A program made the position numbers and the translations under genes. Below, in pieces: positions 44,394-55,849 of a stretch of DNA of 64,000 nucleotides (the first letter of the stretch is position 1; each line of letters opens with the position of its first letter). The notes beneath the pieces were generated by a model, which made no database searches, was not told the origin of the DNA, and worked only from the letters and a program-made list of their open reading frames with translations. This DNA comes from Hahellaceae bacterium. GTDB lineage: Bacteria; Pseudomonadota; Gammaproteobacteria; Pseudomonadales; Oleiphilaceae. The stretch covers positions 1,178,001-1,242,000 of the forward strand of contig JACKOB010000002.1 in the NCBI GenBank assembly GCA_024234575.1, read 5' to 3'.

Positions 44394-45188
44394 CTAATCC
44401 GCCGCGACCTGAATTCGAATCTTGCTTACCAACGGCGTGTCCGATGTGTCGTCTCGATAAATTAGCGATAACAGCCCTACGGGCTTTTCATCCAGCCGCA
44501 AGGTTACCTGGCGTCTGTTGATATTGGCGTAAATCGCAAAGCCTGTAGCTTCTTGCAGAATCTCCTGATCTCGGATTAATTGCAGCTGGCCACTGCTGGA
44601 AAGTTGTCCTGACCGATTAAGCATGGCAGAAAACTGCCAGCGTCCATCTGCAAGCTTGGTTAAGGCTGGGGCGTCGAGCCATACTTTTGCACTAAGCTCG
44701 CCATGGCGCACGATAATTGGCAAATTGTAGGCGGTCTGCTGGATGAGTTGCGTATCGCTTTTACCTTCATGCTGGGCCGGACGGGTCAAGATGCGGGTAA
44801 ACGATAAATACTCATTCGGTTTTAGGCCGTAAGGTTTACTCACCTTAAAACGAATAACCTGGGATTCACCAGGGGCCAGTTGCCCTTGCCGAGGCGAAAA
44901 CTTAAGCAGCCCTGCCGCAGAATGTGGGCTGCTTTCGGGCTCTGCAAACTGGATGGTGCCATCTTCTTGCATGTAAGCATCACGTAAGGTGACGCGAAAC
45001 TCTACCAGATCATTACCTTTATTTTGTAAGCGTAAGGCATGGGCTCTTTTTTGGTCGTCGAAGACAATCCGCTGCTCGGAAAGCGCCACCGTTGCATAGG
45101 CGCTGGTGTTAAACATCAAATTGGCAACACAAAGCAGGATCAGCCAATGTTGCTTTGAGAATAAACACTTTAAAATTGGGTTAGTCAT
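44394..45188 (-). CDS. Periplasmic pilus chaperone-like protein
   Basis: A 264-residue exported protein. The ATG at 45188 gives a signal peptide ending SAYA; an in-frame TTG at 45230 would add 14 residues. The first Ig-like domain shows ALSEQRIVFDDQKRAHALRL and VIRFKVSKPYGLKPNEYLSF, the pilus-chaperone pattern with paired donor strands; the second domain is SAKVWLDAPALTKLADGRWQF. It should hold pilin subunits for the adjacent usher. They form an operon. Confidence 0.82.
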   Translation of the reverse strand: MTNPILKCLFSKQHWLILLCVANLMFNTSAYATVALSEQRIVFDDQKRAHALRLQNKGNDLVEFRVTLRDAYMQEDGTIQFAEPESSPHSAAGLLKFSPRQGQLAPGESQVIRFKVSKPYGLKPNEYLSFTRILTRPAQHEGKSDTQLIQQTAYNLPIIVRHGELSAKVWLDAPALTKLADGRWQFSAMLNRSGQLSSSGQLQLIRDQEILQEATGFAIYANINRRQVTLRLDEKPVGLLSLIYRDDTSDTPLVSKIRIQVAAD

Positions 45189-45340
45189 ATCTTTCGCGAG
45201 GTAAAGGGCAAATAAAGTTGTCTGTGACAACAGTATAGCTGCTTCTTACATGGCGGTGATGGGATGAGGTGTTTTTACCGGCAAAGCTAGTCTGTAGGCG
45301 GCATCGCTACCCAAAAAATTAGTCTTTGCCGTTTGGCATA

Positions 45341-45586
45341 TCAGATAAAAAACAGCATTGGGTAAGCCAGTAATAGCTTGTTATGGAAAAACTTACCATT
45401 GAGCTTGCTGGCAATGGAGTTGATCTCGGTGCGGCTGCATTCCATCTTTATCAGCGCCACAACATTTTCCTGGCTGCTTTGATTAAGGAGAAATATATTT
45501 TCAATAGCCCCAATACTTTGCAGCAGACTGGTTTTTAGTTCAGAAATGGTAATTTCAATAGGCAGATTAGCTATTTGAATATGCAT
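45341..45586 (-). CDS. Small RRM-like protein
   Basis: An 81-residue protein. MHIQIANLPIEITISELKTSLL has the RNP2-like strand and helix, and NVVALIKMECSRTEINSIA the second half of an RNA-recognition-motif fold (beta-alpha-beta). The aromatic RNP residues of classical RRMs are absent, so RNA binding is uncertain. It may equally be another ferredoxin-like fold. No operon partner is evident. Confidence 0.6.
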   Translation of the reverse strand: MHIQIANLPIEITISELKTSLLQSIGAIENIFLLNQSSQENVVALIKMECSRTEINSIASKLNGKFFHNKLLLAYPMLFFI

Positions 45587-45783
45587 GATGAGTTGATCGC
45601 CAGTAGTTTATTGTTTTGGGAGATCTGAATAGTCGGTCGATACAACTTTAGGCCGGAGTTTCAAACTTTCACCCTGCACCTTATATTAATCAGCGACGGC
45701 AGGGAATCGACATTGTTACAATTTAAGTAATACCTCACATTTTTTCTGGTTTTAGCCGGGCGGGTTTGATGCGCAGAGCCTTT

Positions 45784-46053
45784 CTAGCAATTATTTGATT
45801 GCGATAGTCTTGAGACCGCCGCTTTAAGTCGTTTAAGCAGTGTCTCGCCAAGCTGTCGTTTGCACCATTTTGGTAAATGACGGGCGGAAATTTCGACGCC
45901 AGCGGAATCAATTAAATACACATCGGCATCCCGTCTATTATTCTTATCAAGATAACCCTCTTCTTTAAGCCACTGCGCGACAACTTTCGCATCACTATGC
46001 CCGAAAATGTCACGACCGCCGCAGAGTGTGAGTTCAATTACTCTATATCCCAT
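45784..46053 (-). CDS. Small protein of unknown function
   Basis: An 89-residue soluble protein, basic at the C-terminus: VIELTLCGGRDIFGHSDAKVV, then DADVYLIDSAGVEISARHLPKWCKRQLGE. I do not recognise a family. Alternating hydrophobic pattern suggests a compact alpha/beta fold. Binding site before the ATG is weak; moderate coding signal. Confidence 0.55.
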   Translation of the reverse strand: MGYRVIELTLCGGRDIFGHSDAKVVAQWLKEEGYLDKNNRRDADVYLIDSAGVEISARHLPKWCKRQLGETLLKRLKAAVSRLSQSNNC

Positions 46054-46252
46054 GGGTGATTATTTCGCTGCTGATGATTAGTTTGGCTTTATGGGCCCGC
46101 TTCAAGCCATCTTTTCTGGCGTAGTATGGGGAAAATGCCTTAAAAATACTATCTGACAGATCTAACTTCGACGATGGCTACTGCCGATCTTCTCGTCAAA
46201 CGGTGGTGCATCTGTGTTATGTTATGCCGGTGCTAACTATTCGAGATGCAAC

Positions 46253-46843
46253 GTGGATCATCATCTTCAAAAAATGCGGACAACGCTTGAGCAAAAATTT
46301 AACGCCAGATTATCTGATTGGGACTACTTTACCGGCTTGTTTCATCTGCAGACGCTTGCCGAAGGTGAGCATTGGATTCGTTCTGGCGAGCGGCGTGATG
46401 AGTTTTTCTTTATTTCCGAAGGGCTGGTAAGAATTTACTACGTTGATCAGGAAGGCAATGAAGTAAACGAAGGCTTTTATGAAGAAGGCATGCTGCTTGG
46501 GCCGATTTCGAGTTTTATCAGTGGTTCACCCTGTCTTTATTATATTCAGGCGTTGGAGCCCTGTACGTTGGTGGCGGTTAACTACCATGCGTTTCATGAG
46601 TATGCGAAGGATAAGCCAGACATTCTGAATTTTGAGCTGACTTTTATGCAAAGCCTGTTTGTGAGTAATGCCACCAGGGATGCTAAAAGACTTATTAATA
46701 ATGGAGAGCAACGTTACCGCTGGTTCTGTCGCGAATATTCTCACTTATTTGAACGTATCCCGCAGTACCATATTGCCTCGTTTTTAGGGATGACGCCGGT
46801 TAGTCTTTCCCGGCTGCGACGCAGTGTCGGCAAGCCGGGATAG
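46253..46843 (+). CDS. Crp/Fnr-family transcriptional regulator
   Basis: A ~196-residue regulator. The cyclic-nucleotide-binding barrel runs through GEHWIRSGERRDEFFFISEG and VRIYYVDQEGNEVNEGFYEEG; the phosphate-binding motif of true CRP is not evident, so the ligand may differ. The C-terminal helix-turn-helix is IPQYHIASFLGMTPVSLSRLRR. I use GTG at 46253, which gives a normal N-terminus; ATG at 46274 is an alternative. It converges with fadH. Oxygen-sensing cysteines are absent. Confidence 0.82.
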   Translation: MDHHLQKMRTTLEQKFNARLSDWDYFTGLFHLQTLAEGEHWIRSGERRDEFFFISEGLVRIYYVDQEGNEVNEGFYEEGMLLGPISSFISGSPCLYYIQALEPCTLVAVNYHAFHEYAKDKPDILNFELTFMQSLFVSNATRDAKRLINNGEQRYRWFCREYSHLFERIPQYHIASFLGMTPVSLSRLRRSVGKPG

Positions 46844-46860
46844 GTTTTACCTAGTCGCTA

Positions 46861-48903
<2,043 letters not shown>

Positions 48904-48936
48904 CTATCGCTTATCGAGTTACTTCAGAATACATTT

Positions 48937-48962
48937 GTCTTCGTCTGGTGCCAGACTAAGAC
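48937..48962. promoter_or_regulatory. Near-perfect 26-bp inverted repeat between fadH and acyl-CoA dehydrogenase genes
   Basis: Arms GTCTTCGTCTGG (48937-48948) and CCAGACTAAGAC (48951-48962) pair at 11 of 12 positions around a two-base centre, in the 201-base divergent region. It contains TCTGG/CCAGA half-sites like those of FadR, but with tighter spacing. Candidate operator for fatty-acid genes. Confidence 0.65.
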
Positions 48963-49086
48963 TTACCTTTTTGATTGATGTTTATGTTAGTAGCTCGCGT
49001 CGGTTCTCGCCTTATCATTTGTTAATGAACGCATAAAATTTCGCACCAATAATGACCAGCAACTTATTCCACAGGATATTTCAGCC

Positions 49087-50838
49087 ATGCACCGCTACAA
49101 CGCCCCGCTAAAAGACATGAAATTTTTAAGAGCGACTCTGCATAAAGAGCGCACCGATGAGCTGGATATGGTGCTGGCGCAGGCGGCGAAGTTTGTCGAG
49201 CAAGAGCTGGTGCCAATCAATCATTTGGTTGATCAACAAGGCTGCCAGTGGCAAGGGGGTAGGGTAGATTTGGCTCCGGCACTACAAACCGCGATTAAGC
49301 GCTATGTGCAGGCGGGCTGGATGGGCGTGACACAGCCCGAAAAGTGGGGCGGGCAAGCGCTGCCCGCCAGTATTGGTGCATTTTTTGGGGAAATGGTCAG
49401 CAGCGGCAACCCCGCGTTCAGTATGATTCCAGCACTCACCATGTCGGCCTGCAAAGCCGTATCTGGTTTTGCCAGTGATGCGATTCAGCAACAGTATTTG
49501 CCGAAACTTGTGGCGGGGGAGTGGACAGGCACCATGTGTATGACCGAAGCCCACTGCGGCTCTGATTTGGGGCTGATTACCACCTCCGCTGCGGCCATCG
49601 ATGACACCACTTACGCGATCTCAGGAACCAAAATTTTTATTTCTGCCGGTGAACACCAGGCCAGCGGCAACATCATTCATCTCGTACTTGCCAGAATAAA
49701 AGGCGCCCCAGCAGGCGTAAAAGGCCTAACGCTGTTTCTCGTGCCAAAGTTTTTACCCGGATCAAAACAGATAAATAACGTCGCTTGTATTGGTATTGAA
49801 GAAAAAATGGGTATTCACGGCAACCCCACGTGTACGATGGCCTTTGAAGGTTCAACTGGTTTTGTGATTGGCCGTGCCAATGAAGGCATCAAGGCGATGT
49901 TCAGTATGATGAATGAGATGCGCCTTGGTACTTCGCTGCAGGGCGTAGGGCTTAGTGAGGTCGCATTTCAGTACAGTTACCAGTATGCAATGCAGCGTAA
50001 GCAGGGCAAGGCGCTGGGGCGGTCAGAGAGCTCATTGGATGCAGCCGATGCGCTTATTCATCATGCGGATGTCCGGCGCATGCTGCTAACGCAAAAAGCC
50101 TTTGCCGAAGGTGGGCGGGCACTTTGTCAGTATTGCGCACAGTTGCTTGATCAGCAGGAGCAGGGGGGAGCCACCGGCAAAGATGCAGAGAAAATGTTGG
50201 GTTTGCTGACCCCCATTGCCAAGGCATTTTTAACCGAGTCCGGGTTGGAGTCAGTGAAAGACGCCATTCAGGTTCACGGCGGGCATGGTTATATTCGTGA
50301 GTCTGGTATTGAGCAAGTCTATCGTGATGGACGTATTTCGACACTCTACGAAGGCACTAGCGGTATTCAGGCATTAGATCTACTGGGTAGAAAAGTGCTG
50401 GGGGACCAGGCCAAAACCCTGTTGCGGTTTACTAAAGAAATCCATGTGCTGTGTATGCAGATTTTACTCAGTGATACATGTAGTGCCGAGTTAAAAGCAT
50501 TGGCCAACAGGCTGCACCCCTTTGCGAAAGAGTGGCCAGCATTAGCCCGGCAAGTCGGCATGAAAGCGCTGCAAGATCACGCCGAAGTCGGTGCAGCCGC
50601 CTATGATTTTTTGATGTACTCAGGCTACGTCACGCTTGGCTTCTTCTGGCTGAAAATGGCCCAAACGGCCAGTACTCTTGAAAGCACTGAGTTTAGTGCC
50701 GCATTTCTCAGTGCTAAATTGAAAGTCGCGGCGTTTTATTATGACAAGGTTCTGCCCCGAACACTTAGCCATCAAGCGGCGATTGTTGCGGGGAAGGAGG
50801 GCGTTTTAAGTATGGCAGCGGATGAGTGGGTGGGGTGA
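49087..50838 (+). CDS. Acyl-CoA dehydrogenase
   Basis: A 583-residue FAD-dependent acyl-CoA dehydrogenase for the first beta-oxidation step. Family marks are GEWTGTMCMTEAHCGSDLGL, ISGTKIFISAGEHQ, FLVPKFLPG, IEEKMGIHGNPTCTM and YRDGRISTLYEGTSGIQALDLLGRK, the last holding the catalytic glutamate (YEGTS). The extra C-terminal ~150 residues are typical of the longer members. Start chosen at the ATG at 49087 after AGGAT. Divergent from fadH. Confidence 0.94.
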   Translation: MHRYNAPLKDMKFLRATLHKERTDELDMVLAQAAKFVEQELVPINHLVDQQGCQWQGGRVDLAPALQTAIKRYVQAGWMGVTQPEKWGGQALPASIGAFFGEMVSSGNPAFSMIPALTMSACKAVSGFASDAIQQQYLPKLVAGEWTGTMCMTEAHCGSDLGLITTSAAAIDDTTYAISGTKIFISAGEHQASGNIIHLVLARIKGAPAGVKGLTLFLVPKFLPGSKQINNVACIGIEEKMGIHGNPTCTMAFEGSTGFVIGRANEGIKAMFSMMNEMRLGTSLQGVGLSEVAFQYSYQYAMQRKQGKALGRSESSLDAADALIHHADVRRMLLTQKAFAEGGRALCQYCAQLLDQQEQGGATGKDAEKMLGLLTPIAKAFLTESGLESVKDAIQVHGGHGYIRESGIEQVYRDGRISTLYEGTSGIQALDLLGRKVLGDQAKTLLRFTKEIHVLCMQILLSDTCSAELKALANRLHPFAKEWPALARQVGMKALQDHAEVGAAAYDFLMYSGYVTLGFFWLKMAQTASTLESTEFSAAFLSAKLKVAAFYYDKVLPRTLSHQAAIVAGKEGVLSMAADEWVG

Positions 50839-51109
50839 AAATCTCTGGATAACTTTTCCGGTTCTGAATGCAGTCTTTCATAAATGAGAACAAAAGCCGG
50901 TAGGCCTTCTGTGGAAATATGCATAGGTAATCGTCCTGCGCATTAATAAGGGGATAGACTCTATCAAACGCAAGCGTAGTCACTGAACAAAATACCGTAT
51001 TGATAAAGTCGTAAGAATGCCCGCATGTTCGCGGAATTAATTCATCATTGCGATAGAATATCGCCTCGGAAAAATGTACTACTTTGCTACCAGTCTGGGA
51101 ATCTTCGCC

Positions 51110-51730
51110 ATGTTCAATACCATAGTCAAAGCGATGCTTTTACTCTGCGTGCTTTTTGTGGGCCAGGAGGCCGCGGCGGACGATTGGTCTTTAAGTCGTG
51201 ACAGGGATGGTATAGCGGTCTACACCAAGACTATGCAGATTGACGATGGTAGCGAGCAATTGGCTTATCGTGGCGTCGCCAGCTTTAATGTTTCCATGAG
51301 TAAACTGATAAGCGCGATGCGAGATGTTGAGCACTTTGATCAATGGTTACACAATTGTTACGAGCCTCGGTTGCTCGATCAAATCGCTCCGGAAACACGC
51401 ATGGTTTACCAGAAAGCCCGCACACCCTGGCCAACAGCACATCGTGATCTGGTGTTAACGCAAACGCTTGATATCCAAAGCCCAGATTATGCGGTGTTGC
51501 ATATGAAGAGTGATGCTGAATACATCCCCGCTGTGGATGGGCTGGTACGTGTACCGTACTTTGATGGTTTTTTTGCATTTCGACAGATTGATGAGAAAAC
51601 CATTGAAGTGACTTATGAAGCGGTAATGAACTCCGGTGGTGCCATTCCCGCCGTGATTGGCAATCTCTTTATAGTGGATGTGCCCTTCGAAAGCCTGAAA
51701 GGTTTACGGGCGTACCTGGCAAAGCTTTAG
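51110..51730 (+). CDS. Secreted START-domain lipid-binding protein
   Basis: A ~206-residue exported protein: signal peptide from the ATG at 51110 (GGGAAT upstream) to EAAADD; an ATG at 51074 would lengthen the leader. The mature protein is a START/Bet v1-type domain (WSLSRDRDGIAVYTKTMQID, LISAMRDVEHFDQWLHNCYE, PTAHRDLVLTQTLD). Such proteins carry hydrophobic ligands. Proximity to fadH and the acyl-CoA dehydrogenase suggests lipids, but there is no direct evidence. Likely monocistronic. Confidence 0.85.
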   Translation: MFNTIVKAMLLLCVLFVGQEAAADDWSLSRDRDGIAVYTKTMQIDDGSEQLAYRGVASFNVSMSKLISAMRDVEHFDQWLHNCYEPRLLDQIAPETRMVYQKARTPWPTAHRDLVLTQTLDIQSPDYAVLHMKSDAEYIPAVDGLVRVPYFDGFFAFRQIDEKTIEVTYEAVMNSGGAIPAVIGNLFIVDVPFESLKGLRAYLAKL

Positions 51731-51779
51731 GGCTTAATAAAACGAAGCGCCAGAAAACGTGACACAATTGCCAAACTAC

Positions 51780-52028
51780 TTATCTGTAAAAGGCTTCAAC
51801 CGTGCCTTTCAGCTTTATTAAGAGTGGTTGCCCCCGCCGATCCAGTGCTTTAGGAGAGGCAATCTTTACCCACCCCTCGCTGATGCAATATTCATCGACA
51901 TCGTTACGCTCTTTGCCGTTCAGTCGAATGCCAATGTCGTGTTCGAAAATTTCAGCAACATGAAATGAACTGCGGGGGTTTACCGAAAGGCGGTCAGGTA
52001 AGGTCGGTAGCGATTTAGTATCGTTCAT
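51780..52028 (-). CDS. DUF3297 family protein
   Basis: An 82-residue cytosolic protein matching DUF3297 over its whole length: LPDRLSVNPRSSFHVAEIFE, GIRLNGKERNDVDEYCISEGW and SPKALDRRGQPLLIKLKGTV. Widespread in gammaproteobacteria, function unestablished. It is convergent with the START-protein gene. Confidence 0.9.
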   Translation of the reverse strand: MNDTKSLPTLPDRLSVNPRSSFHVAEIFEHDIGIRLNGKERNDVDEYCISEGWVKIASPKALDRRGQPLLIKLKGTVEAFYR

Positions 52029-52256
52029 GTTGGCGCCTCAGTGAAAAAAAGAGGGTTATTGTAGGCAATATAGACTCAGTGCTCAAGAACCCCTGGCGAC
52101 ATTGGCGTCGGGCTTTGATATCTGCCCCGCAGAGAGGCCGGACTGCGATGCACTTTTAGCATATATATCCGCAGCATCGTTTTTCTGGCGACTAATTCCC
52201 CACCACCCGTTACCGTCCCTGCTCTTTGGCCATATCGTTATAGAGGGGGTATTCTG

Positions 52257-52667
52257 ATGAAAACCCTGCTAAGCCTGATGATTCTGTTGTTCAGTGCCGC
52301 AGTTAGCGGCGAAATAGGCGTTGTTGTATCCAATAAATCTGAAATTAATAACCTCAGCAGTCAGGAGGTTGCAAATATATTTCTTGGCAGAACCAACCGA
52401 TATCCGAATGGTGCAAAATCAATCCCGGTTGAACTAAGAGGAAATAACCTGAGATCAAGCTTCTATCAGAGTATCTCTGGAAAAACACCGACTCAACTCA
52501 GTGCCTACTGGACCACGCTGGTTTTCACTGGTAAAGGACGGCCACCAGAAGGCTATCGTGACCTCAAGGATTTAATACTCAGCATGGAACAAAAGCCGGA
52601 GTCGATAACGTACCTGGATGAGGAGCAGGTAACTGACGCGATGAAAATTGTTTACAGTTTTCGTTAG
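52257..52667 (+). CDS. PstS-like periplasmic protein
   Basis: A 136-residue exported protein (signal peptide ~1-18) with the small PstS-like/phosphate-binding-like pattern: IGVVVSNKSEINNLSSQEVANIF, then GAKSIPVELRGNNLRSSFYQ and ITYLDEEQVTDAMKIVYSF. Proteins of this size often sit beside two-component or TonB genes; none is adjacent here. Ligand unknown, and no transport genes are near. Confidence 0.8.
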   Translation: MKTLLSLMILLFSAAVSGEIGVVVSNKSEINNLSSQEVANIFLGRTNRYPNGAKSIPVELRGNNLRSSFYQSISGKTPTQLSAYWTTLVFTGKGRPPEGYRDLKDLILSMEQKPESITYLDEEQVTDAMKIVYSFR

Positions 52668-52808
52668 CACCGTTCTTTAACACGCCAAGACGGTGCGTTG
52701 TACCCAAAGAAACACGTATCTGATGGCTCTTTTCTTTCATCAATCAATAGCCTCTTGTGATCGAACGTTTGCGATGCAATGTTCTTCACAAGAGGCGCAT
52801 TTTTGGTT

Positions 52809-55646
52809 TTAGTCGTCCACTGTATAATCAAGGTTAATCCAGGTTTCTTCAGACGAGCCGCACATCAGGCCTAACTCCAAATAAATTCTGGGTGTGCGAT
52901 CATAATAGGTCTCTGACGTTGTTTGCGTATCTGCCAAAAATGACAGGGTTGCCGTACGGATATTGTTGGCCCTGCTTGCTGTTGTGTTGGGGTTAACTTT
53001 GTCTCCGTAGCGAGCGATATAACTGCCATTGCTTTGCTCGTGCAGCGGGCCGTTATAACTAATGAGATTGACGCTAAAGTAAGGGTCGAAGTAGACGCTT
53101 CCGTTACGAACCTCTTTCAGTTTAATCGTCATCTCCAGCGGAGCATCTTGCGCCGCAGGTATCGTCCAGTCAATTGACAGCTCACATTCATGCCGCTCGG
53201 TCTCTTGCGAGCTAATCCTTTCATCCCAAACTGTAGTGGCTACTAACTTTCCATCTTGGCTTGTAGTCTGCGTCCAGGTTTTTTCACTGTCAGTAAAGAT
53301 TGACTCTTTCCATCTATAAGGGGCTGCGCCAGTGTAGTCGACCAGTGTTGCGACTTCGCTACCGTCTTTAAGAATCGCGACAACGGCAATTTTCCCCGTT
53401 GAAATGCCTGTGTTAGCGCCTTCGCCGGTAAAGCTTCCGTCACTTGTGTGACTAAATACGACACCGCTTAACGTCTCACCGCTCTGACTGCCTTTGCGAG
53501 CTTCAATGCGGTCTATGCTTTGTCCCAGGCTTTTCTTTTTCGCCGTATAGATGGGGAAGTTCACTTTGCCGGTGAAGCTGATGTCATTGGCACCAGCTTC
53601 AACCGTCGCATCAACAGTAGGACAGCTACGGCTTTCATCGGTGAGCTCGGCTTTGTCATAGGTCCGCTGTGCCGTTAACACGCCCTTGTAGATCGTTGCG
53701 TTGTTGCGCTGGGGTGACTCGGCACCGTAAAACTCTTCATGATCCACATCACTATGAGCATCGGTTTCCGGGCCATAGATACCTGCACCTTGTTGGCTGT
53801 AGACCGGCACTGCACCGTCGCTGTTCTGGTATCCGGACGCCATGAGCAGGCGGTTAAGGGCTGCACCCTGCTCGATGGACGTTGCCTGGGTAAATTTATA
53901 CGCCTGCTCCTTGACGTATTGCCCCCACCAGCCGCCTTTTACATCCACTAATTCAAGCTCGGCGGTTTTAGGTGTTGTGCCGTAAAAGAAAGTATAGGGC
54001 GTTGCAAGCCCGGCAAGTTCGCTTTGGATCACATCGTTAAAAGATGCCAGGTTGTCATTATATAAGGCTGGGTAAATGTCACCTTCATTCGCATCGGTAA
54101 TGCTTGGAAATATCCCTCGCAGGTTGATTTTGTCTTTTTTCGCCGCATCCCAGCGTAAATCTCTCGTTCCAGGGGCATCCAGCGCGACCTCTTTGTTTAA
54201 TGCCCAGTCGCTGACGAAGTTCTTGCCAACCAAATGCAGGGGTAATCGCTTGCCGTCAATGATCATGTCGTGACCCGCTTGCAGGGCGTAGCGCAAGGAG
54301 ACCAGTGCCGCACCGTGATGTGGTGTGCCCCAGGATATAAAACGGGAAATATGCGATTTAAAATTGTCAGGCATATGTCGAAAACCTGAGCGAGCCACCA
54401 GTCCGCCTTGGGAGTGAGCGACAACCACCACGTTGTATTGCATGTCGTTATCCTGCATGCCTTTTAGTTGTGCGTTATTAGTGAACTCCTCTTTTACCAA
54501 CCGGCCTAGCGATTCACCGAGTGTTTCATGGCGTTGACCATTTTTATCTGAAACGGGTGAATATACGGCGCGATAAGTGGGGAAGATGTATTCATAAAAA
54601 GCGGTGCACTGATAAGGGTAAATTGGCTGCTCCCGTTCTTCCGCCATAATTTCACGATAGAACAAATCCCAGACCAGGCGTTTGTATTCAAACAACCAAG
54701 GTGCTTCGGCGGTTGTATCGTAGGTGCCCTCTTTTTCCTGCTCATTATGGCCATGTACCAGCAGTACCATATTGCAGATAGCCTGCTTGTTAAGTTCAAC
54801 AAGCTCGCTCTCTGTAGCGGGGCGTCGATAGCCTGTATCCTCACTTTCCATATCTGGAATCATGCGCACCAGCTTTGGCGCCCGGTTCCAGTTTAAGTCA
54901 TCCTGAAAGCTCATCAGCACGTACTTGGCGCTGCCCACCCATTCATAATTCTGGGCCGCTTTGATAGTGACGTTGGTTGATGGCAGTTGCTTTTTGTCTT
55001 GTGCCGAGGTTGTATTCAAAATTGTACTGGTTTGTTGTAAAGCATCTCTCATTAGAGGATCAACAAAGCTGAGTGCCCCCTCGTCATTCACGGCAACCGG
55101 TAACATCGTTGCCTGATTTCTCACAAGTTCGCCATCAATATAAATGTCGCCGATGCGCATGACGTTAACAGTGTCGAGATTGATCGTACCTGCTTCAGCA
55201 GCGGGTATGGTGATGACTGGCTTTAGCGCTGATAAATCGCCATTGCCGTAAAAAGTTAATTCACGGGTGGCACCGGTTGGAACAAGTCCGATAAAAGCTT
55301 CTGCATTGATGGTGTCTGTTACTGATGTATTGTTGCGAGCCAGAGTCATTTCGAATGCTTCTGTTAACTCGGGAATCATGGCACTGGAGCCATCTCCTAG
55401 TAAAATACCAATCGACTCGCCTGTCTCTGAGGCCGCGTCAAAACTCTCCTCGGTCGTTGTTAACGATGCGGCCGTGCCAGCACTATAAACCGCATCGGTG
55501 CTGGTGTCTTGCCCCGGATCGTTGGGCGTTGCTGGGTTCGTAGGCGTGCTTGCATCAGAGCCGCCCCCTCCGCCACCACCACAGGCACTCAACAGGGCTG
55601 ATGCTAAAAACAGAGTAAGCGCGGACTTTCTAAATTGTCTCGACAT
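52809..55646 (-). CDS. Lipoprotein with PGAP1-like alpha/beta hydrolase domain
   Basis: A 945-residue lipoprotein: lipobox LLSAC then a poly-glycine linker. After an N-terminal region of ~270 residues, an alpha/beta hydrolase of PGAP1/lipase type is visible: CNMVLLVHGHNEQEKEGTYD, nucleophile Ser412 in VVVVAHSQGGLVARSGF and ISWGTPHHGAALVSLRYAL. The C-terminal ~300 residues are beta-rich and unrecognised. A lipase or esterase at the cell surface is likely; the substrate is not. It is divergent from a subtilase lipoprotein gene with 203 bases between. Confidence 0.85.
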   Translation of the reverse strand: MSRQFRKSALTLFLASALLSACGGGGGGGSDASTPTNPATPNDPGQDTSTDAVYSAGTAASLTTTEESFDAASETGESIGILLGDGSSAMIPELTEAFEMTLARNNTSVTDTINAEAFIGLVPTGATRELTFYGNGDLSALKPVITIPAAEAGTINLDTVNVMRIGDIYIDGELVRNQATMLPVAVNDEGALSFVDPLMRDALQQTSTILNTTSAQDKKQLPSTNVTIKAAQNYEWVGSAKYVLMSFQDDLNWNRAPKLVRMIPDMESEDTGYRRPATESELVELNKQAICNMVLLVHGHNEQEKEGTYDTTAEAPWLFEYKRLVWDLFYREIMAEEREQPIYPYQCTAFYEYIFPTYRAVYSPVSDKNGQRHETLGESLGRLVKEEFTNNAQLKGMQDNDMQYNVVVVAHSQGGLVARSGFRHMPDNFKSHISRFISWGTPHHGAALVSLRYALQAGHDMIIDGKRLPLHLVGKNFVSDWALNKEVALDAPGTRDLRWDAAKKDKINLRGIFPSITDANEGDIYPALYNDNLASFNDVIQSELAGLATPYTFFYGTTPKTAELELVDVKGGWWGQYVKEQAYKFTQATSIEQGAALNRLLMASGYQNSDGAVPVYSQQGAGIYGPETDAHSDVDHEEFYGAESPQRNNATIYKGVLTAQRTYDKAELTDESRSCPTVDATVEAGANDISFTGKVNFPIYTAKKKSLGQSIDRIEARKGSQSGETLSGVVFSHTSDGSFTGEGANTGISTGKIAVVAILKDGSEVATLVDYTGAAPYRWKESIFTDSEKTWTQTTSQDGKLVATTVWDERISSQETERHECELSIDWTIPAAQDAPLEMTIKLKEVRNGSVYFDPYFSVNLISYNGPLHEQSNGSYIARYGDKVNPNTTASRANNIRTATLSFLADTQTTSETYYDRTPRIYLELGLMCGSSEETWINLDYTVDD

Positions 55647-55849
55647 AGAAACACCTCAGCACCGTATCACGGCTGCAACACGGCACATTCTTCATCAAAA
55701 TGCAGGCGTCAATCCTTCGTCACCCATTCTTCCCATTACCAGAGTACACTTACTAATATTGTGGTTTCTATGATTCGGATCAATGGATCAAGTTTTTTCT
55801 TAGGGGACAATTACCTTGACACTATAGAGAGAGGAATCAGGGGGATATT

